Source of the DNA: Niebla homalea | Taxonomy: Eukaryota > Ascomycota > Lecanoromycetes > Lecanorales > Ramalinaceae | Assembly: GCA_019925105.1 (NCBI GenBank) | Contig: JAHGAU010000007.1 | Coordinates: 1,116,001-1,180,000 of the forward strand | Reading direction: 5' to 3' | DNA length: 64,000 nucleotides | In this document: positions 24,515 through 37,100 of the stretch, piece by piece | How the letters are laid out: the number at the start of each line of letters is the position of its first letter | Numbering within the stretch: position 1 is the stretch's first letter | Position numbers and translations under genes: made by a program | Notes under the pieces: generated by a model | The model's input: only the letters and a program-made list of their open reading frames with translations | The model's database searches: none | Told to the model about the DNA's origin: nothing

Positions 24515-26906
24515 TCAAAGCATCATGCTCCGCCGCCGGCTCGCGGCTCTTTCTCCCCGCCCTGTGCTCTCCACACCTTCCTTTATGGCGGCATCTCCGA
24601 GTGCTGAACTGCTGTTCGTACTCTTCAGCTCCAGCCGATCATCCTGACTTGGGTCATCGAAAGAGCCTGGGGCCAGGCATGACTCCCTCCTGCGTCTTGT
24701 GATTGTTATTGATGGCTTTGCAGGACCAGACATTGAAGTCGAATGGCGCCTAGAGACTCGCATCGGTTTTGCTGCTCTACCCATGTCTTCTTGATTCTTG
24801 CTGTTATTACATTCAGGGGAGCTGCTTGTGAAATCGAAGATATTTCCATTCTCTGCAACGTCACTAATCGCATCTTCGCCACGTCTCGCGTCCAACTTGA
24901 GCGCAGCCCCGGCGTTGTCGCGATGTGGAACGTTGGCGAGGGTCGCTATTGCTGTAGCTGCACCAGACGTAGACCGACGCCCACCATACTGATTTTCTTG
25001 ACCCTGATGAGACAAGTCGCTCAGACTCTTGAGGCTAGGTGTGGCTTTGGCCTCGTCGGGTTGAAGGTTTGCTTTCTTGCCTAACGGACTGGTGGACTCA
25101 GCCTCATGTCGTTGCTGCTGGCTTTTTGATTCCTGAATCGGATTCGTTCTCCATGTCATCTTGGAAGGATCGTCGTTGTCTTGCCCAATTTGGAGCCTTT
25201 CAAGTTCAGCTTCTAAAGAGGCCTCGGATCCATCCTTTTTGCCGGCCGAAGCTTGTCTATTCCTCTCCTCAACACCTACAGCATCGATGAGGTCCTTTGT
25301 CGGTCTTCGCATCTTATCACGCAGGTTCGGCTCCGCATAGCTCACGCTGCCTCTCGAACGTCTAGTCCCTCGATTGAAAGATCCAGTACCGGAGTCAGGG
25401 CCCAAGTCTGGGGGCGGGGGGGTGTCTTGCAACTCGGGCCGTGGCTCTGATGGATCCGATATTGTCGGAGAGAAGAGATCGAGATCTGTGACAGGTGTTT
25501 TAGGAGGTCGATCCATCGTCTTCGACTTCGCTGTCTTCGACACCTCTTCACACTTGGCTACCCGCGGGTGCTTGTTCGCGACTTGCGTGTCTCGAGGCTG
25601 GGAGCGACCACTTGCCCCTTTAGCAGATTTTCCCTTGAGATCACCAAGCGTATGCTTTGCATCAACAACTGCTCTTTTGACTGGTGATTTTGGGTCAATG
25701 TTGGCGCTCTTCGGTCCAAGCGCTTTCCTAGCATTGGAGATAGCTGCACGATGAGCCTCCCTTGTTCCTTCCTGCCTACCAGAATCCCGAAGAGGCTTAT
25801 TGTCTGGATTCTTACTCTCTGCAAAAGGAGCTTGCGAGCCAGACTTTCTTGATGCCATACTTGGCTTGGTGTCCGCATTCTTGCGAGTGAAATCGAAATC
25901 GTCACCCCGTTGGTCCTGTGTCATTGTGTCGCTGACGTCGCTCGCAGGCAGTCTCCCTTTTTCCTCCAATTTTGACGCCTGGGTCATGACCGCCGTTGTA
26001 GCACCCTTGGTGAGGCCAGGCCCTGTTTCTGGAATTGCCCCCGCTACATCTTTCGCCTGGAAGCTTTCGCGTCTTCTTCGTCTTACCTCAAGGTTCGAAG
26101 AAACTGCTGGAGAAGGATCCATCTCCGGACTCTTAGATCTTTCTGGGTCTTTTGAAACGAATGTGATGGGGCCATCTTCTTCAAAATGAGCTATTGGAGG
26201 GGGTCCAAGCTCCGGAGAGTCGGTCATGTCGCCAGACAAATTGAGGATGCCCCTTACATCGTCAGTGCTGATGGATGTTAATGTCTAGATCTCTCGATGC
26301 GCAGGGGATGGCATACTCTAACGTCTTCCTTGACAGGGCCTTGTTCTCTAATATTGGTGGTAAACGCCCCTCAGCCTCCCACCTCATATCTGAAAGACCG
26401 GCCCCTTGGGTCGACTGGCTGTGATTGGGCGACGTTGGAGATGGTCTCTGTGCTTTGCGAGCATCCTCGCGGGAACGCTCCTTGGTAATCGCTACTCCTC
26501 CTAGCTCTTCAAGTAGACAAGCGATATCGCCTAATCTATCCTGTAATTTTCTCTTCACTCCATTGATTTTGTCCCGATCGGATCGCCTCAGACCGCTCTC
26601 AGCTTCGAATTGAACCTTGATGACCTGCTCGCGGAGTGAAACATTCTCGGTCACAAGTCTTGAGACTTCTGTCTCGAGGTTTCGTATGCGAATAGATTGG
26701 GTTGAGTTGATTCTAGTCATGATTAGCCTCGAAAGGTCAAGAGCATCTTGAGCATGAGGAAACACCTTGCAAGCTCCCGATTCTGTCGCACGAATCTTCT
26801 TTTCACTGGACGTTCTTAGCAATACTGCCCTTTCTAATGTTCATGCAAACCCACAAGAATCAACAGACTCTGCAGCCGGCTGGGGAGGATCATTGAGCCT
26901 AGCCAT
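24515..26906 (-). CDS. SGO1: shugoshin
   Basis: Shugoshin protects centromeric cohesin from separase by recruiting PP2A and helps bi-orient chromosomes. Four exons (26906-26855, 26805-26766, 26712-26317, 26267-24515; introns 49, 53, 49 nt) give 746 residues. The N-terminal coiled-coil reads MARLNDPPQPAAESVDSLKR, RFVRQNRELAR, INSTQSIRIRNLETEVSRLV, then TENVSLREQV. After DSPELGPPPIAHFEEDGPIT comes a long disordered basic region. The C-terminal shugoshin motif is RRSRGSVSYAEPNLRDKMRR, PTKDLIDAV, and the protein ends ASRRRSMML. The first two introns were placed by phase and by recovery of the conserved N-terminus. It is divergent from DAD2, with starts 345 bases apart. Confidence 0.93.
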
Positions 26907-27251
26907 AAGTCTGGCTACCTTTTGTCGTCAAACTTCTGAACAGACTCTCAAATTTCATCTTTCACGGATCCTTGTGATGCAGCTAGCAAAAGCCGCTACT
27001 CAACATCTGAATCTTTCGAGTAAACAAAGGAATCCATATCCGAAGCTTTACCGGCCTAGCGTCGTCGGCAAGTCCCTCGCTGGTCCGCTAGTAAAGTACG
27101 GGATAGTCGGACAATCTGCAGCACAATCCGTCCTTCTAATGACCTGTCCAAGTGACGATCTCCATCCATTGTTTGTGAGATTGGAGCAGGAACAATTTAC
27201 ATCTACCCAACTACTGACCCGCTGCGGGTGCAATCCTGCATCGAGCCAAAC
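26907..27251. promoter_or_regulatory. shared divergent promoter of SGO1 and DAD2
   Basis: The 345 bases between the two start codons must hold both promoters. No individual site is assigned. Both genes serve mitotic chromosome segregation, so shared cell-cycle control is plausible. Confidence 0.5.
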
Positions 27252-27791
27252 ATGGCATTCCAGAATAGGCCCCTCAACTCTACGCTGCGACATGCCTCCA
27301 TTGGAGGTTCTCAAAATCAGACAACGCAGCCTCCAATGTTGGTAGCTCGCATCAATGAGAAGAAAGCAGAGCTGGAAAATCTGAAAGAACTACGAGACTT
27401 GAGTGGGGGTCTTGCGGCGCAAATGCAGGCTCTCGAGGAGAAGTTATCGACCCTGTCAGATGGGACTGAAGGTTGGACATGGTGCTTCAACTACCTACTT
27501 CTTGGGCACCGACTGACACGCATTGGACCGACAGCTGTGGCTACGGTCCTATCGAATTGGCATAACGTAATTAGGGCTATCAACATGGCATCAAGTACGC
27601 TCCACTGCAATCACTATCGAGTCCGGCACGCTAATTGACAATCAGCGAAATTTCCCAAAGGTCCTGCAGACCAGGTGCAGGCTATTGATCCCGCTTCTCA
27701 GATTCCCTTGCCCCAAACATTGGTGAGGATACCAGTCGAAGAGCAGCAGCCGGAGTCACAGGCCCAAACTGTCGAAAAGACGAACGACTGA
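27252..27791 (+). CDS. DAD2: DASH complex subunit DAD2
   Basis: Subunit of the DASH/Dam1 ring that couples kinetochores to microtubules. Three exons (27252-27471, 27535-27594, 27646-27791; introns 63 and 51 nt) give 141 residues. The motifs are MAFQNRPLNSTLRHASIGGS, LVARINEKKAELENLKELRD, AAQMQALEEKLSTLSDGTE joined by splicing to AVATVLSNWHNVIRAINMAS, then LPQTLVRIPVEEQ. The coiled-coil and the NWHNVxRAI block are diagnostic of Dad2. Confidence 0.93.
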
Positions 27792-28180
27792 GTTCTATGC
27801 GGAAGATACTCCGTCAGCCTATCATCGTAAATCACTCTGAAAGAGTGCTGGTAACACCGCAATCGATTTCATCGACAGGTACCCAAGGAGCCAAGACATT
27901 CTCGCCGTTTCACGGCAGTACGCCAGTACCATTTTCAACGGTCATCGCGTGGAGGGCTGGAGGCGCTCAAGATTGGCCGCTAGAGAGTAGAGGCGGGTCT
28001 AGCCGGTCGCTCCATGCGAGGGCCATGTAAACAAAACACGGGAAGCCGCGTCCTGCGCAACAACTTATCTTCAATTGTTTTGCAACGCTCTAAGATCCAG
28101 TAACACTCAGTATCTTCCATCATCTGTTCCTGGCTCGTATCAGTATATCGATTGTGCTCTGCACCTTGAACAACACTACT
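27792..28180. other. intergenic
   Basis: 389 bases between DAD2 and the next plus-strand gene; 3' UTR plus promoter, nothing else seen. Confidence 0.45.
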
Positions 28181-31100
28181 ATGCCTCGCGCAACACGCGC
28201 CGCCCTCCGAGCACAGGAACTTCTCGACGAAACAACACAAGATGCTGCTGCAATAGCCTTACCTTCAACACCCAAACAAGATCGCGTTGTACTTGGCGAA
28301 ATATCGAGCAATATCAACGCTGGCACTGAAGTATCTGCACCTGATGTATCCGATGTGACGAGCAAGCCGCCTCAGGGCCAATCGAAGAAGAAAGCTGGCA
28401 AGAGAGGCAAGGGCCTGAAGAAGGCCATGGAGAAGGATGATACAATTAATGTTCTTGAGGACGACAGCTGCTCTTCTAAAAGCGAGGCTGCTGTCGAAGC
28501 GAGCAATCTCCTCTCTGACCAAGATTCCAGTGATAATTTCCATCCCAGTAACCGCTCGACTGAACTGACAATCTGTTCTAGAACTAGCAGACGCAAGGGT
28601 CCTTGAGGACGAGACATCATCTCTCCAGTCTCTAGCTGTGGAAGCCGCAATCGAGAACCTGAACATTGACCAGGCTGTTTCGTCAAATCCGAAATCGCAC
28701 TTGTGTGATGAGCAAGAGCCACTTCATCCGACCGTCCTCCCGGCAGGCGAAACGACCATGGTAAAAGATGATGTTCTAAGCAGGGAGTCTGCGGGACATC
28801 AGCCGACAGATCAATATGTTGGCAGAGATGACTCATTTTTGGAAAGGATCAAGTCCAGATCACCTGCAAAACGAGTGTCTCGGATCGAAGACTCTGTCGA
28901 GGCTTTAGATGTTTTGGAGGACGAGATAGAGAAGGTCGGCGAAGCGCTTCCGGCTACAGTGGATCAACCTGCCCATGAACAAAACACAAAAAGCAGTCCA
29001 AAGTCTGCGTCGGCGTTGAGCAAAACTAGCCGACTGCGGTCGAAGAAGTCAACAACAGCACCATCTAAGCCTGCGGCTGCTAAGACCGCATCCACCAGAG
29101 GCGGCGCGCGGGCAGCGGGCCCCGCTCTGCGCTCTTCTCTCGCAGCCTCAAGGCAATCGATCATGAAAACTCCTTGGCCCAGATCGGATGCGAGTGCGAT
29201 TAGTCCTCGAACATCAGTGCAGGCAGCCACCAAGACCTTCAGCGGTAAGACCGCAACGGCGTCCAAGAGGGTCAGTTCCATCCACAAAGCTCCTTTTCAA
29301 CCCGTCAAGTCAACTAAGCCAACAACAATATCAAGCTTCGAGCTTCCCGGGGAAGCTGTAGCTAGAAAATTAAGAGAGAAACGCGAAGAAAGGCAGAAGA
29401 AGGAAGAGGAGGAGCATGCAAAATATAAGCAATTCAAAGCAAAACCCGTCCGCACCAGTCAGGCTCCTGACGTAAAGATGACAGCAGCTGCAAAGGCACG
29501 ATTGAGTCTAGCTCAGAAGGCGCCGATTGAAGGTCCGAAACATCGAGACAGTCTGATTGCCGCAAGTTCTTCGATCGCGGCGAACAAGAAACGCCTGTCA
29601 AGTCTCACAGTCGCAAAGCGTGACGCAGCATCTTCGAAGCACAATGTCACGCAGCCGGCGACGAGACATATCGTCGACCGGAAACCCTCGATCAACGCAG
29701 CTGTTCAACAGCGCAAAGGCCCAACGTCTCGGGAACGGGCACAGCAGAATTTGAAAGGGAAGGAGGTATTCAATCGTGGGCTTACAGCACTGTCAGACAG
29801 CGAAAGGGAGAAGAAGACCAAGGAAGAAGCTGCGAAGAAGGCCAGGGAAGACGCTGCGGAGAGAGGAAGGATTGCTAGTCGCGAGTGGGCCGAGAAGCAG
29901 AAAGTGAGGAAGATGGCAGCATTGAAAGCCAAGGAGACACAGGATGCTCTCCCCACCAGCAGCTAGGGCTTTTGAGGATAGTTTTGATGATGAAGAATGA
30001 TTCACGTGGGTCTGTATCAGAACGGTGCTGTGGGCGTGTTTCTGCTTTTTCTGAAGTGAAGTGTCACTGTCAAACTCCTGATGCGAAATTTCCCATGAAT
30101 CAATAGTGAAGGTAGATTGGTTGTGCATTGCTAAAGTATCCTTCACTTCATGACGAGCCCGGTGGAGAACTTTCTCCAAGATTGACCTTTGTGCATGTTT
30201 CGGGTAGCGTGTTGATGTTGACCACTTCCAGCTACAAGCAAACATGCATGGCCGTTGACCTTCACATACTTATTTGCACGTTCCTTCTCCCTCTGAGCAC
30301 TTTGAAACCTGTGCATCCTTGAAAGATCACAACACCAGCATCACCGCCATTCCCGCCAACCACCAAGAAACATGCCATCAACCCAGCCACCAAACGCCTT
30401 CGCCCACCACCCCTGCGCCCACTGCACCAACCCTTCCACCAAGATCTGCCTCAGATGCCACCAATCCTTCTACTGCAGCCGCGCCTGCCAAACCACCCAC
30501 CACCGGATCCACAAGCGAACCTGCGCCGGCCTCGCCCAAGCGCAGGCAGTGGCGGAGGCAGCGGCGGCGGCACAGCAGCAGCAGCAGCAGCAGCAACAAC
30601 GATCCCGCCACGACGATGAAGAAAATGCGGCGAGGAGATGGCAGCGGGTGTACGACGACGACGACGACGACGCGAGAAGAAGACGGTGGCAGCAGCTGCT
30701 GCATGCACTCAGAGCAGCACGGATTGTCACGGGCTCTGTGAGGGAGTTCGCGACCGGGGAGGAGATGTGGAGGTGGGTTAGGGAGGTTAATGAGGTGGGG
30801 GAGGAGGAGTTGGAGGAGGAGAGGAGAGGAGAGGGGGGAGGGGGAAGGAAATAGGGTAGTGAGTGAGTGGCTGGAAGAATTTGGGAAGAAGGGAGAAGGG
30901 AAAGGGGGGGGGGGGAGGGTTTCTGAGGACGATTCAGTGGAGGATAGGGCGGTTAAGACTGGTGGGACGGTTGCAGAGGTTGTTGCGGTTGTTGGAGGGG
31001 TGGAACTTCTTGTGGTGGATGTTTTCGCTGGGGATGGAACGCGTGGTTCATTAATGGTTGGGGTTTTCCGGTTCGAAAAGTGGCGGATCAAATACTGAGA

Positions 31101-34100
31101 CGTTTTATTCCATTTTGAGTGATTGGCTTCTGGTTCACCCGTTGTTCCATATCATATATCTGCCAGCAATCGTGCCATGTGGGCCGTTGAATGCTTTTTC
31201 ATAAAATAAGGCCAGTCACAATGAATCAAATAGAGTGTCACGTGCTCTTCGCGTGATTCACGCGCTGGATGATGATGTCACTTCAATGGTGGAAGCGCCA
31301 CCATACAAGTCCAAGCTTCTATTTACCCTCCATTTGCACCTATACTCTCCCCACCCCTTCTCTCTCTCTCCTCACCCTTCTTGAACCACCCATCCAAACT
31401 CTCCACCTTCATCAATCAAAAAAAAAAACACCTGCGCCCAACCCCAGCCCTCATCACACACACACAAAATCAAATCACAATGGCATCCCAGCTCAACCAA
31501 CCGGGCCAATGGACCACGGGCGGCGACCCGCCGACCGACAAGCAAGCCGGCTTCCTCAAGACCCTGGCCGCCTCCAAGGACGCGCCGGACGTGAAACCCG
31601 AGGAGATGAACAAGTCGGAAGCGTCCATGAAGATCAACGAGCTGAAGAACGCAGAGACCAAGGATCCCGGGGCCGCGGCGGGTGAGTAGTTGAGCATTTT
31701 TCAGGGATGAGGGGGTTTCCTTCCTCCCCTCCCTCCTCCCGCCTCCCTCTTGCTGCTGCTTTGTTGCATTACTGGTTTTGGGAAGCTCTTTTTTCTTTTT
31801 CTTTGGTTTTTTGGGGAGGTGGCAAGGGCGAGGGGGGGGAGGTTCGTTATGCAGCGAATGCCGATGATGATGCTTGGGTTATTGTATGTAGGAGAACCGA
31901 TCCAGAATCCCGACGGGTGGAGCACGGGCGACGATCAGGCGACGGGCAAGCAGACGGGGTACATCGCCGCGATGGCGCAGAATGCGGGGGAGAAGGTCGC
32001 GACGGAGGGGATGGGCAAGACGGAGGCGAGCAAGAAGATTGAGGAGTTGAAGGGCAAGACGGGGATGTGAAGAGTCCAATGCCAGGGTGTCGAGCGATGT
32101 TTTCGGCATGCTCTGTGCTCTGCAACATGAATATTGGGCTGCTACTACAGGTCATGGACTTGGACATCATTTACTGTTCAATTGGAGTTTCCATTCGTGG
32201 CTATCATACAGTGAAGCCTGGAAGGACGGGACGCTATGCTCCACACAACCCTGGATCGTCTGTGCTCACCAGGCATAGACTGCCGTACTGATTAGGCCCT
32301 TGAGCAATGCCGTAGGCGTCCGTCCCCGCAGCGCATTGGTTCGCTGCGACTCGAATGAATTGTTGGAGGTCTGCTCCGGTGACACAAGAACTGTAGTTCC
32401 AATGGTCAGCCTTGATATCCCAGTACCGGGAGTCTGATCATGGGCAGCTCGTCAGTATTCCAACGCTGTTCGGTGAGATAGTGAAGAGGCGGACAGCGAT
32501 CAAGTGAACAAGTACGACAGGAGATCGATTTACAATCCTGGGAATCCGAAAGTAGACAGCTTATTGGCAATCACAAGCGCGCACCCACTATTCGAACTGA
32601 CTTGACAGTAACTCGACGTTATCACCTGTGGGTCACCACCGACGCTCTCCCCCGAAGCGACGCACTTGCCATTGTCATTCGTGCATATCTGCGTGTTGTC
32701 CTTGGGCACATCTCCATTGAATAATATATCCAGGCAGTCAATCATCCTCGTTCCTCCAGTAGAGTCTGTACCGCAATTGACCCGGGTGGCAGTTGGAAAT
32801 GCAGCCGTAGGGGTCCCGGCCACTTTCGAGGTCATCGAAGATGGGAGCTGCAGATGCTGATGGCACGCAACCTGGGATGGTGTTGCATTGTGGATCCGTA
32901 GAGCCTGCAGGCAGCATACGTACCTGACAGCCATTGGTGGCTGTCTGGCTGGGCTCCCTAGTGGTCGCCCTCTGATGGTGAAGGTCGTTGTACGTGCTGC
33001 AGCGGCGGCATCTCTGCCACAAGCGGAGACTTGGTAGTGCTCGCTCTGTGTAAGAGAGACTGGCTGCGCTGATGAAGTAGAAGAAGCCGTCGAGGAAGAT
33101 GATGAGGAAGAGGCGGAAGTCCTTGGGGCTATGGTCGTTGGGGTTGCGGTCGGATTGTTGGCACCCTCATCGCCACCATCACCACCACCACCGATGGGTG
33201 AGGGTGGGGGGGATCCTGGCATTGGAGGAACGCCACCAATGGGGATGAATGGGATCCAGCCCACGCCAAGGGGACCCAGGATCAATGGAACAAGGACACC
33301 ATCAATAGTAGTGCTGGTGGTTGTGGCCGCGGTGACGCCGCTCACGGTGGTCGGAATGAACGTCTCGGTAATAGGAGAGCCATCAATGGTCGTAGTAAGT
33401 GTCGTCGTCGTACCTGCGCCAGCACTCGCACCGTCTGATGAGCTACGGCTGGTTTGAGTTTGTGATTGTGCACTATTGGCTGATGATAGGAGTTCCGATG
33501 GGAGCGTATGATCTGGCCAACCTTGATCGGAAAGAGTGTAAGTCTCGCCGTCCAGAGTCCAGGTTCCTCCCCAATAGTTCCTGTTGACAATGCACTGCTG
33601 TATGGTGTTGTTGAATCCATCCAGGCAATGTCGAAGATCCTGATTTGGATCAGACCTTGTCACGTTATAAATCAAGCTGCCGGTATTGAAAGTTGCTGTT
33701 GTCTGACTGCCTGGCGGAAAGCCTCCAGAACACACATTGTCGAAAGTCGCCTGGTTGTCGCTAAGTAGGGCATTCCTAATGTCTTGCGCAGAAGGATCGC
33801 CGGCTTTGCGATACTGGGCGGTATTACAGTCTGCAGCTCTTGCAACGAAGTGTAATGTCCATAATATCACTGCTTTCAACATGATGTGCAAGGCCATTGC
33901 AGGAGAGTGAAGATGCTCGTTAGGTCTTCATGGGCTGTGCGTAATTGAACAATGGATCTGGGCAATGTCCAGACCCGCAAGAGAAGCTCAAAGCATGTCA
34001 AGGGTGGTAGGCATTGACGAGATTCTGTTCACTTTTGTCTATGGAGAGTATGGCATGACTTGAATATCGTATCCATGACACTTGCTGCTATACTTGACTA

Positions 34101-37100
34101 GAGAGGATGCAAGAGTGCGTGGAATAGCTGAACCAGTCCTGGGTAGCATTCGGCCGTATCATCAGAACATCACAGGTTGTCATCATATCTTATGGCTGGA
34201 CCGGCATCATCTGCGAGAATATGTCGGTGCAAGTCATCTTTCCGCTTTACCATACACCTCATTAGTCCAATGGATCTCGCCTTCAATTGAGGCGGCGTCC
34301 TCGATGTCACGTAGATCTTCAGATTGCAGGATGACAGAGGGGCCGTTTGAACGGCGTAGTTTCCCTTGGGCCTGTGCAAACTGCGTCTTATTGATAGGAG
34401 TGGACAGCTCCAGCTCTTGTCTTTCATGTGGAACTTGATCATACTGACTTTCATGACATTAACAGTGGTGGTGACGTTTACGCATATGGATTCGACGCAG
34501 TTCGCCAGATCGCTGGGGCTGGCGGTGCCAGAGGTATCACGCCGCTGGGCTTTGCCGATACCTTTTCTCTATTCGCTTTGGGCTCGCAGCTTGCTCTCTC
34601 GCAATGAATTTGAGATATCTTTCACATGACTGATACACGAGACCAGGCTTGTATGGATAACCCAACAACCGTGGTGATAATACAAATCCGTTTCTCAATC
34701 AATTTGCGAGCTTCGAATGGTCGAGTGGGAGTGGAGTGACTATCACGTTGGCCCAATTGGCCCAATAAAGGCTCCTCATCGTCCAGTGATTTAGGTTGGC
34801 GATCGATGACATAGGCCGCTAAAACTTTGAAGGCAACGCGTCTTAAACGCTCATGTGGTCACGACAGCTTGTAATAACGATGAAGTAAAGAGTGACAGTT
34901 GTGGTACTGCGCGCGAAACGCCCAAATCCCTACTCCAAGCCATCGACTCCGATTTCTTTGAGATCATCGTATACCCATAATCGAATGCTATACTTGGAGA
35001 CCTGGTTGGTCCATCCAGGATACTGAGCACAAGCCAATAAATCAAGGGCGTCTCCCTCCTTGAGACCTTGCAACATCTCGTCATCAACATCTTTCTGGAT
35101 GCAGTAGGTCTCGAGCTCTCTGCCAGCATGACGATTGCTCTGTAGAACAAAACGTTTGTACTCATTGTTGGTCGGACTGTAGTACCGATCCAGAACCTGT
35201 GCACTTTCACTCGTATCATGTTGCTCTTCATCATTCCGCACCAGGGCCTCTGGTCTCTGGGTCGTAGGCCGCACGCCGGCTTCGAACCAAGTCCAGCTGT
35301 TTCTATATGTTCCCCAATCCTCCCTGAACGAGGACCACCCCTGGTCCTTGCTCGTGAATGTGAACTCGACGCATTTCAAGTTTCTGATGATGTAGGCGGA
35401 GAGGGGGGGAAAGGACAGGATGACCTGAATGACTGGAAGGCCTCCTCTCGCAGCAACATGAACAGCAAGCGCCTGGGATTGAGGAGTGTCGGCGGGAGAA
35501 CTGACGGACAAGCATTCCCATCGTAATGGTTCTAAGATCTGAAGAATGATTTCCGGAGGCAAGGCTGGCCTATTCACGGTTTTGGTTGAAAGACAGTCAT
35601 AGAGGGCAAGGTTTGACTCGTGGGTAGTCCAGTTCCTGGGCGGAGAGTCTTCAGCTTCAGATGGTTGAGCCATGAACAGGTTGCGGAGGTTGCGGAAGCG
35701 GCTGGTCACCGCTGCGATAAGGTTATTCATATAGCTACTATGCTACGAGCTGTTCATAGTGGATTGGACCTCTTTATGTGGAGGTAGGGCCAGGTTATTA
35801 GGCTACAGTTTATTGTATATTGATTGTTTTGCCGATGACGTCGAAGCCGAGGGCGCCCCAGCGCCAAAAAAACGTCACGTGTTCTTCAGCTTGAGCCACA
35901 GCGGCGGGAGACTCAAGAAAAAAAGCCAAGAAGATTGGAGGCGCGTCTCATGAGAAAGCTGTGTGTACATGTGGCGACAACCAAAACAATAGTAATTAAT
36001 TCCGATGCGCTCAATTGACCTGTCGGCCCCCTTTCCCTCTGCATATCAGAGGAAGCTGTGGGATTCCTTTGATCAACACTTTCAAATTTGCTACCATAAC
36101 ACCCTGTCGAATGTAGCACTTGTGACGATGTCGTTGTAAAGGCGACTAAAGCTTTACACGGCGGCTTCGTCTACATTCATATCGCCTCAGAAACTTATGG
36201 TACTTGGACTTACTGAAGAACAAGTGAACGCCGGTGCACGGGTCTCACTACTGGGTTGGGTACATGAGAAAGGGATCTTGGAAATTTTGGTACTGATGTC
36301 ATGAGATACTTTAATGTCTGCGTGCTCGCTTTCCTACTTCGGCTCAGAATGACGTTAAGCTTGAAAGGGCAGCTCTTCTTTCCGGAGCAGACGCAAGGCT
36401 TATGCCGCCCACCAATGAGATGTCCAAAGGCCTGACTCATGGTAATCTTTTGGATATCGGGCTCCGACTCTTGTCCAGTTGCAGAAGACAACACCATTTC
36501 TCACTTATCGGAAGTAGACGAAAATGCCAGCGTTTCGCGCTTCGCGTTCTCTTGATTGTATTGGTGGAGACAGATGCCTTCATGATCTTTAACGCTAAGT
36601 GCAATGATAGGATATTGATCAACCTTGCATTGAAGCTTGGTGTTTCGACTAGATTTCCAGGGAGAAGGTGAAAGGAGAAGGAGCCTACGATACGCTGATG
36701 CTCCGATATTAATATTGATACGCTGATGCTCCGATACTAATATTGGGCAGGGTCTGTAGGGAGGTCCAGGCATACAGCCTTTGTCCGGCGCGAACCGCTG
36801 CAGATCATCCCAGATGCCTGATATACTTAGACCCGTGGGCCGGAATGACATTGGCCAACCTTATCATCCTCGCTGTCCCCACACTAGTATTGATGTTGTG
36901 GCTGTCGTGTGAGGAGCTTTTGGACCAATCAAATATGAGGTTGGGTATGAGACACCGAGCATTGACCTCGTCCCAACTTCGAGTTACCACTTGTGGTAGT
37001 ATCGTGGAATGTACTTATCCAACTGTGCCCCTATAACGTATCAAGCTTTGGTTCCTGAAGCCACCTCCGTGGTGGAGCTGCCAAAGTGGGGAAGGTTATT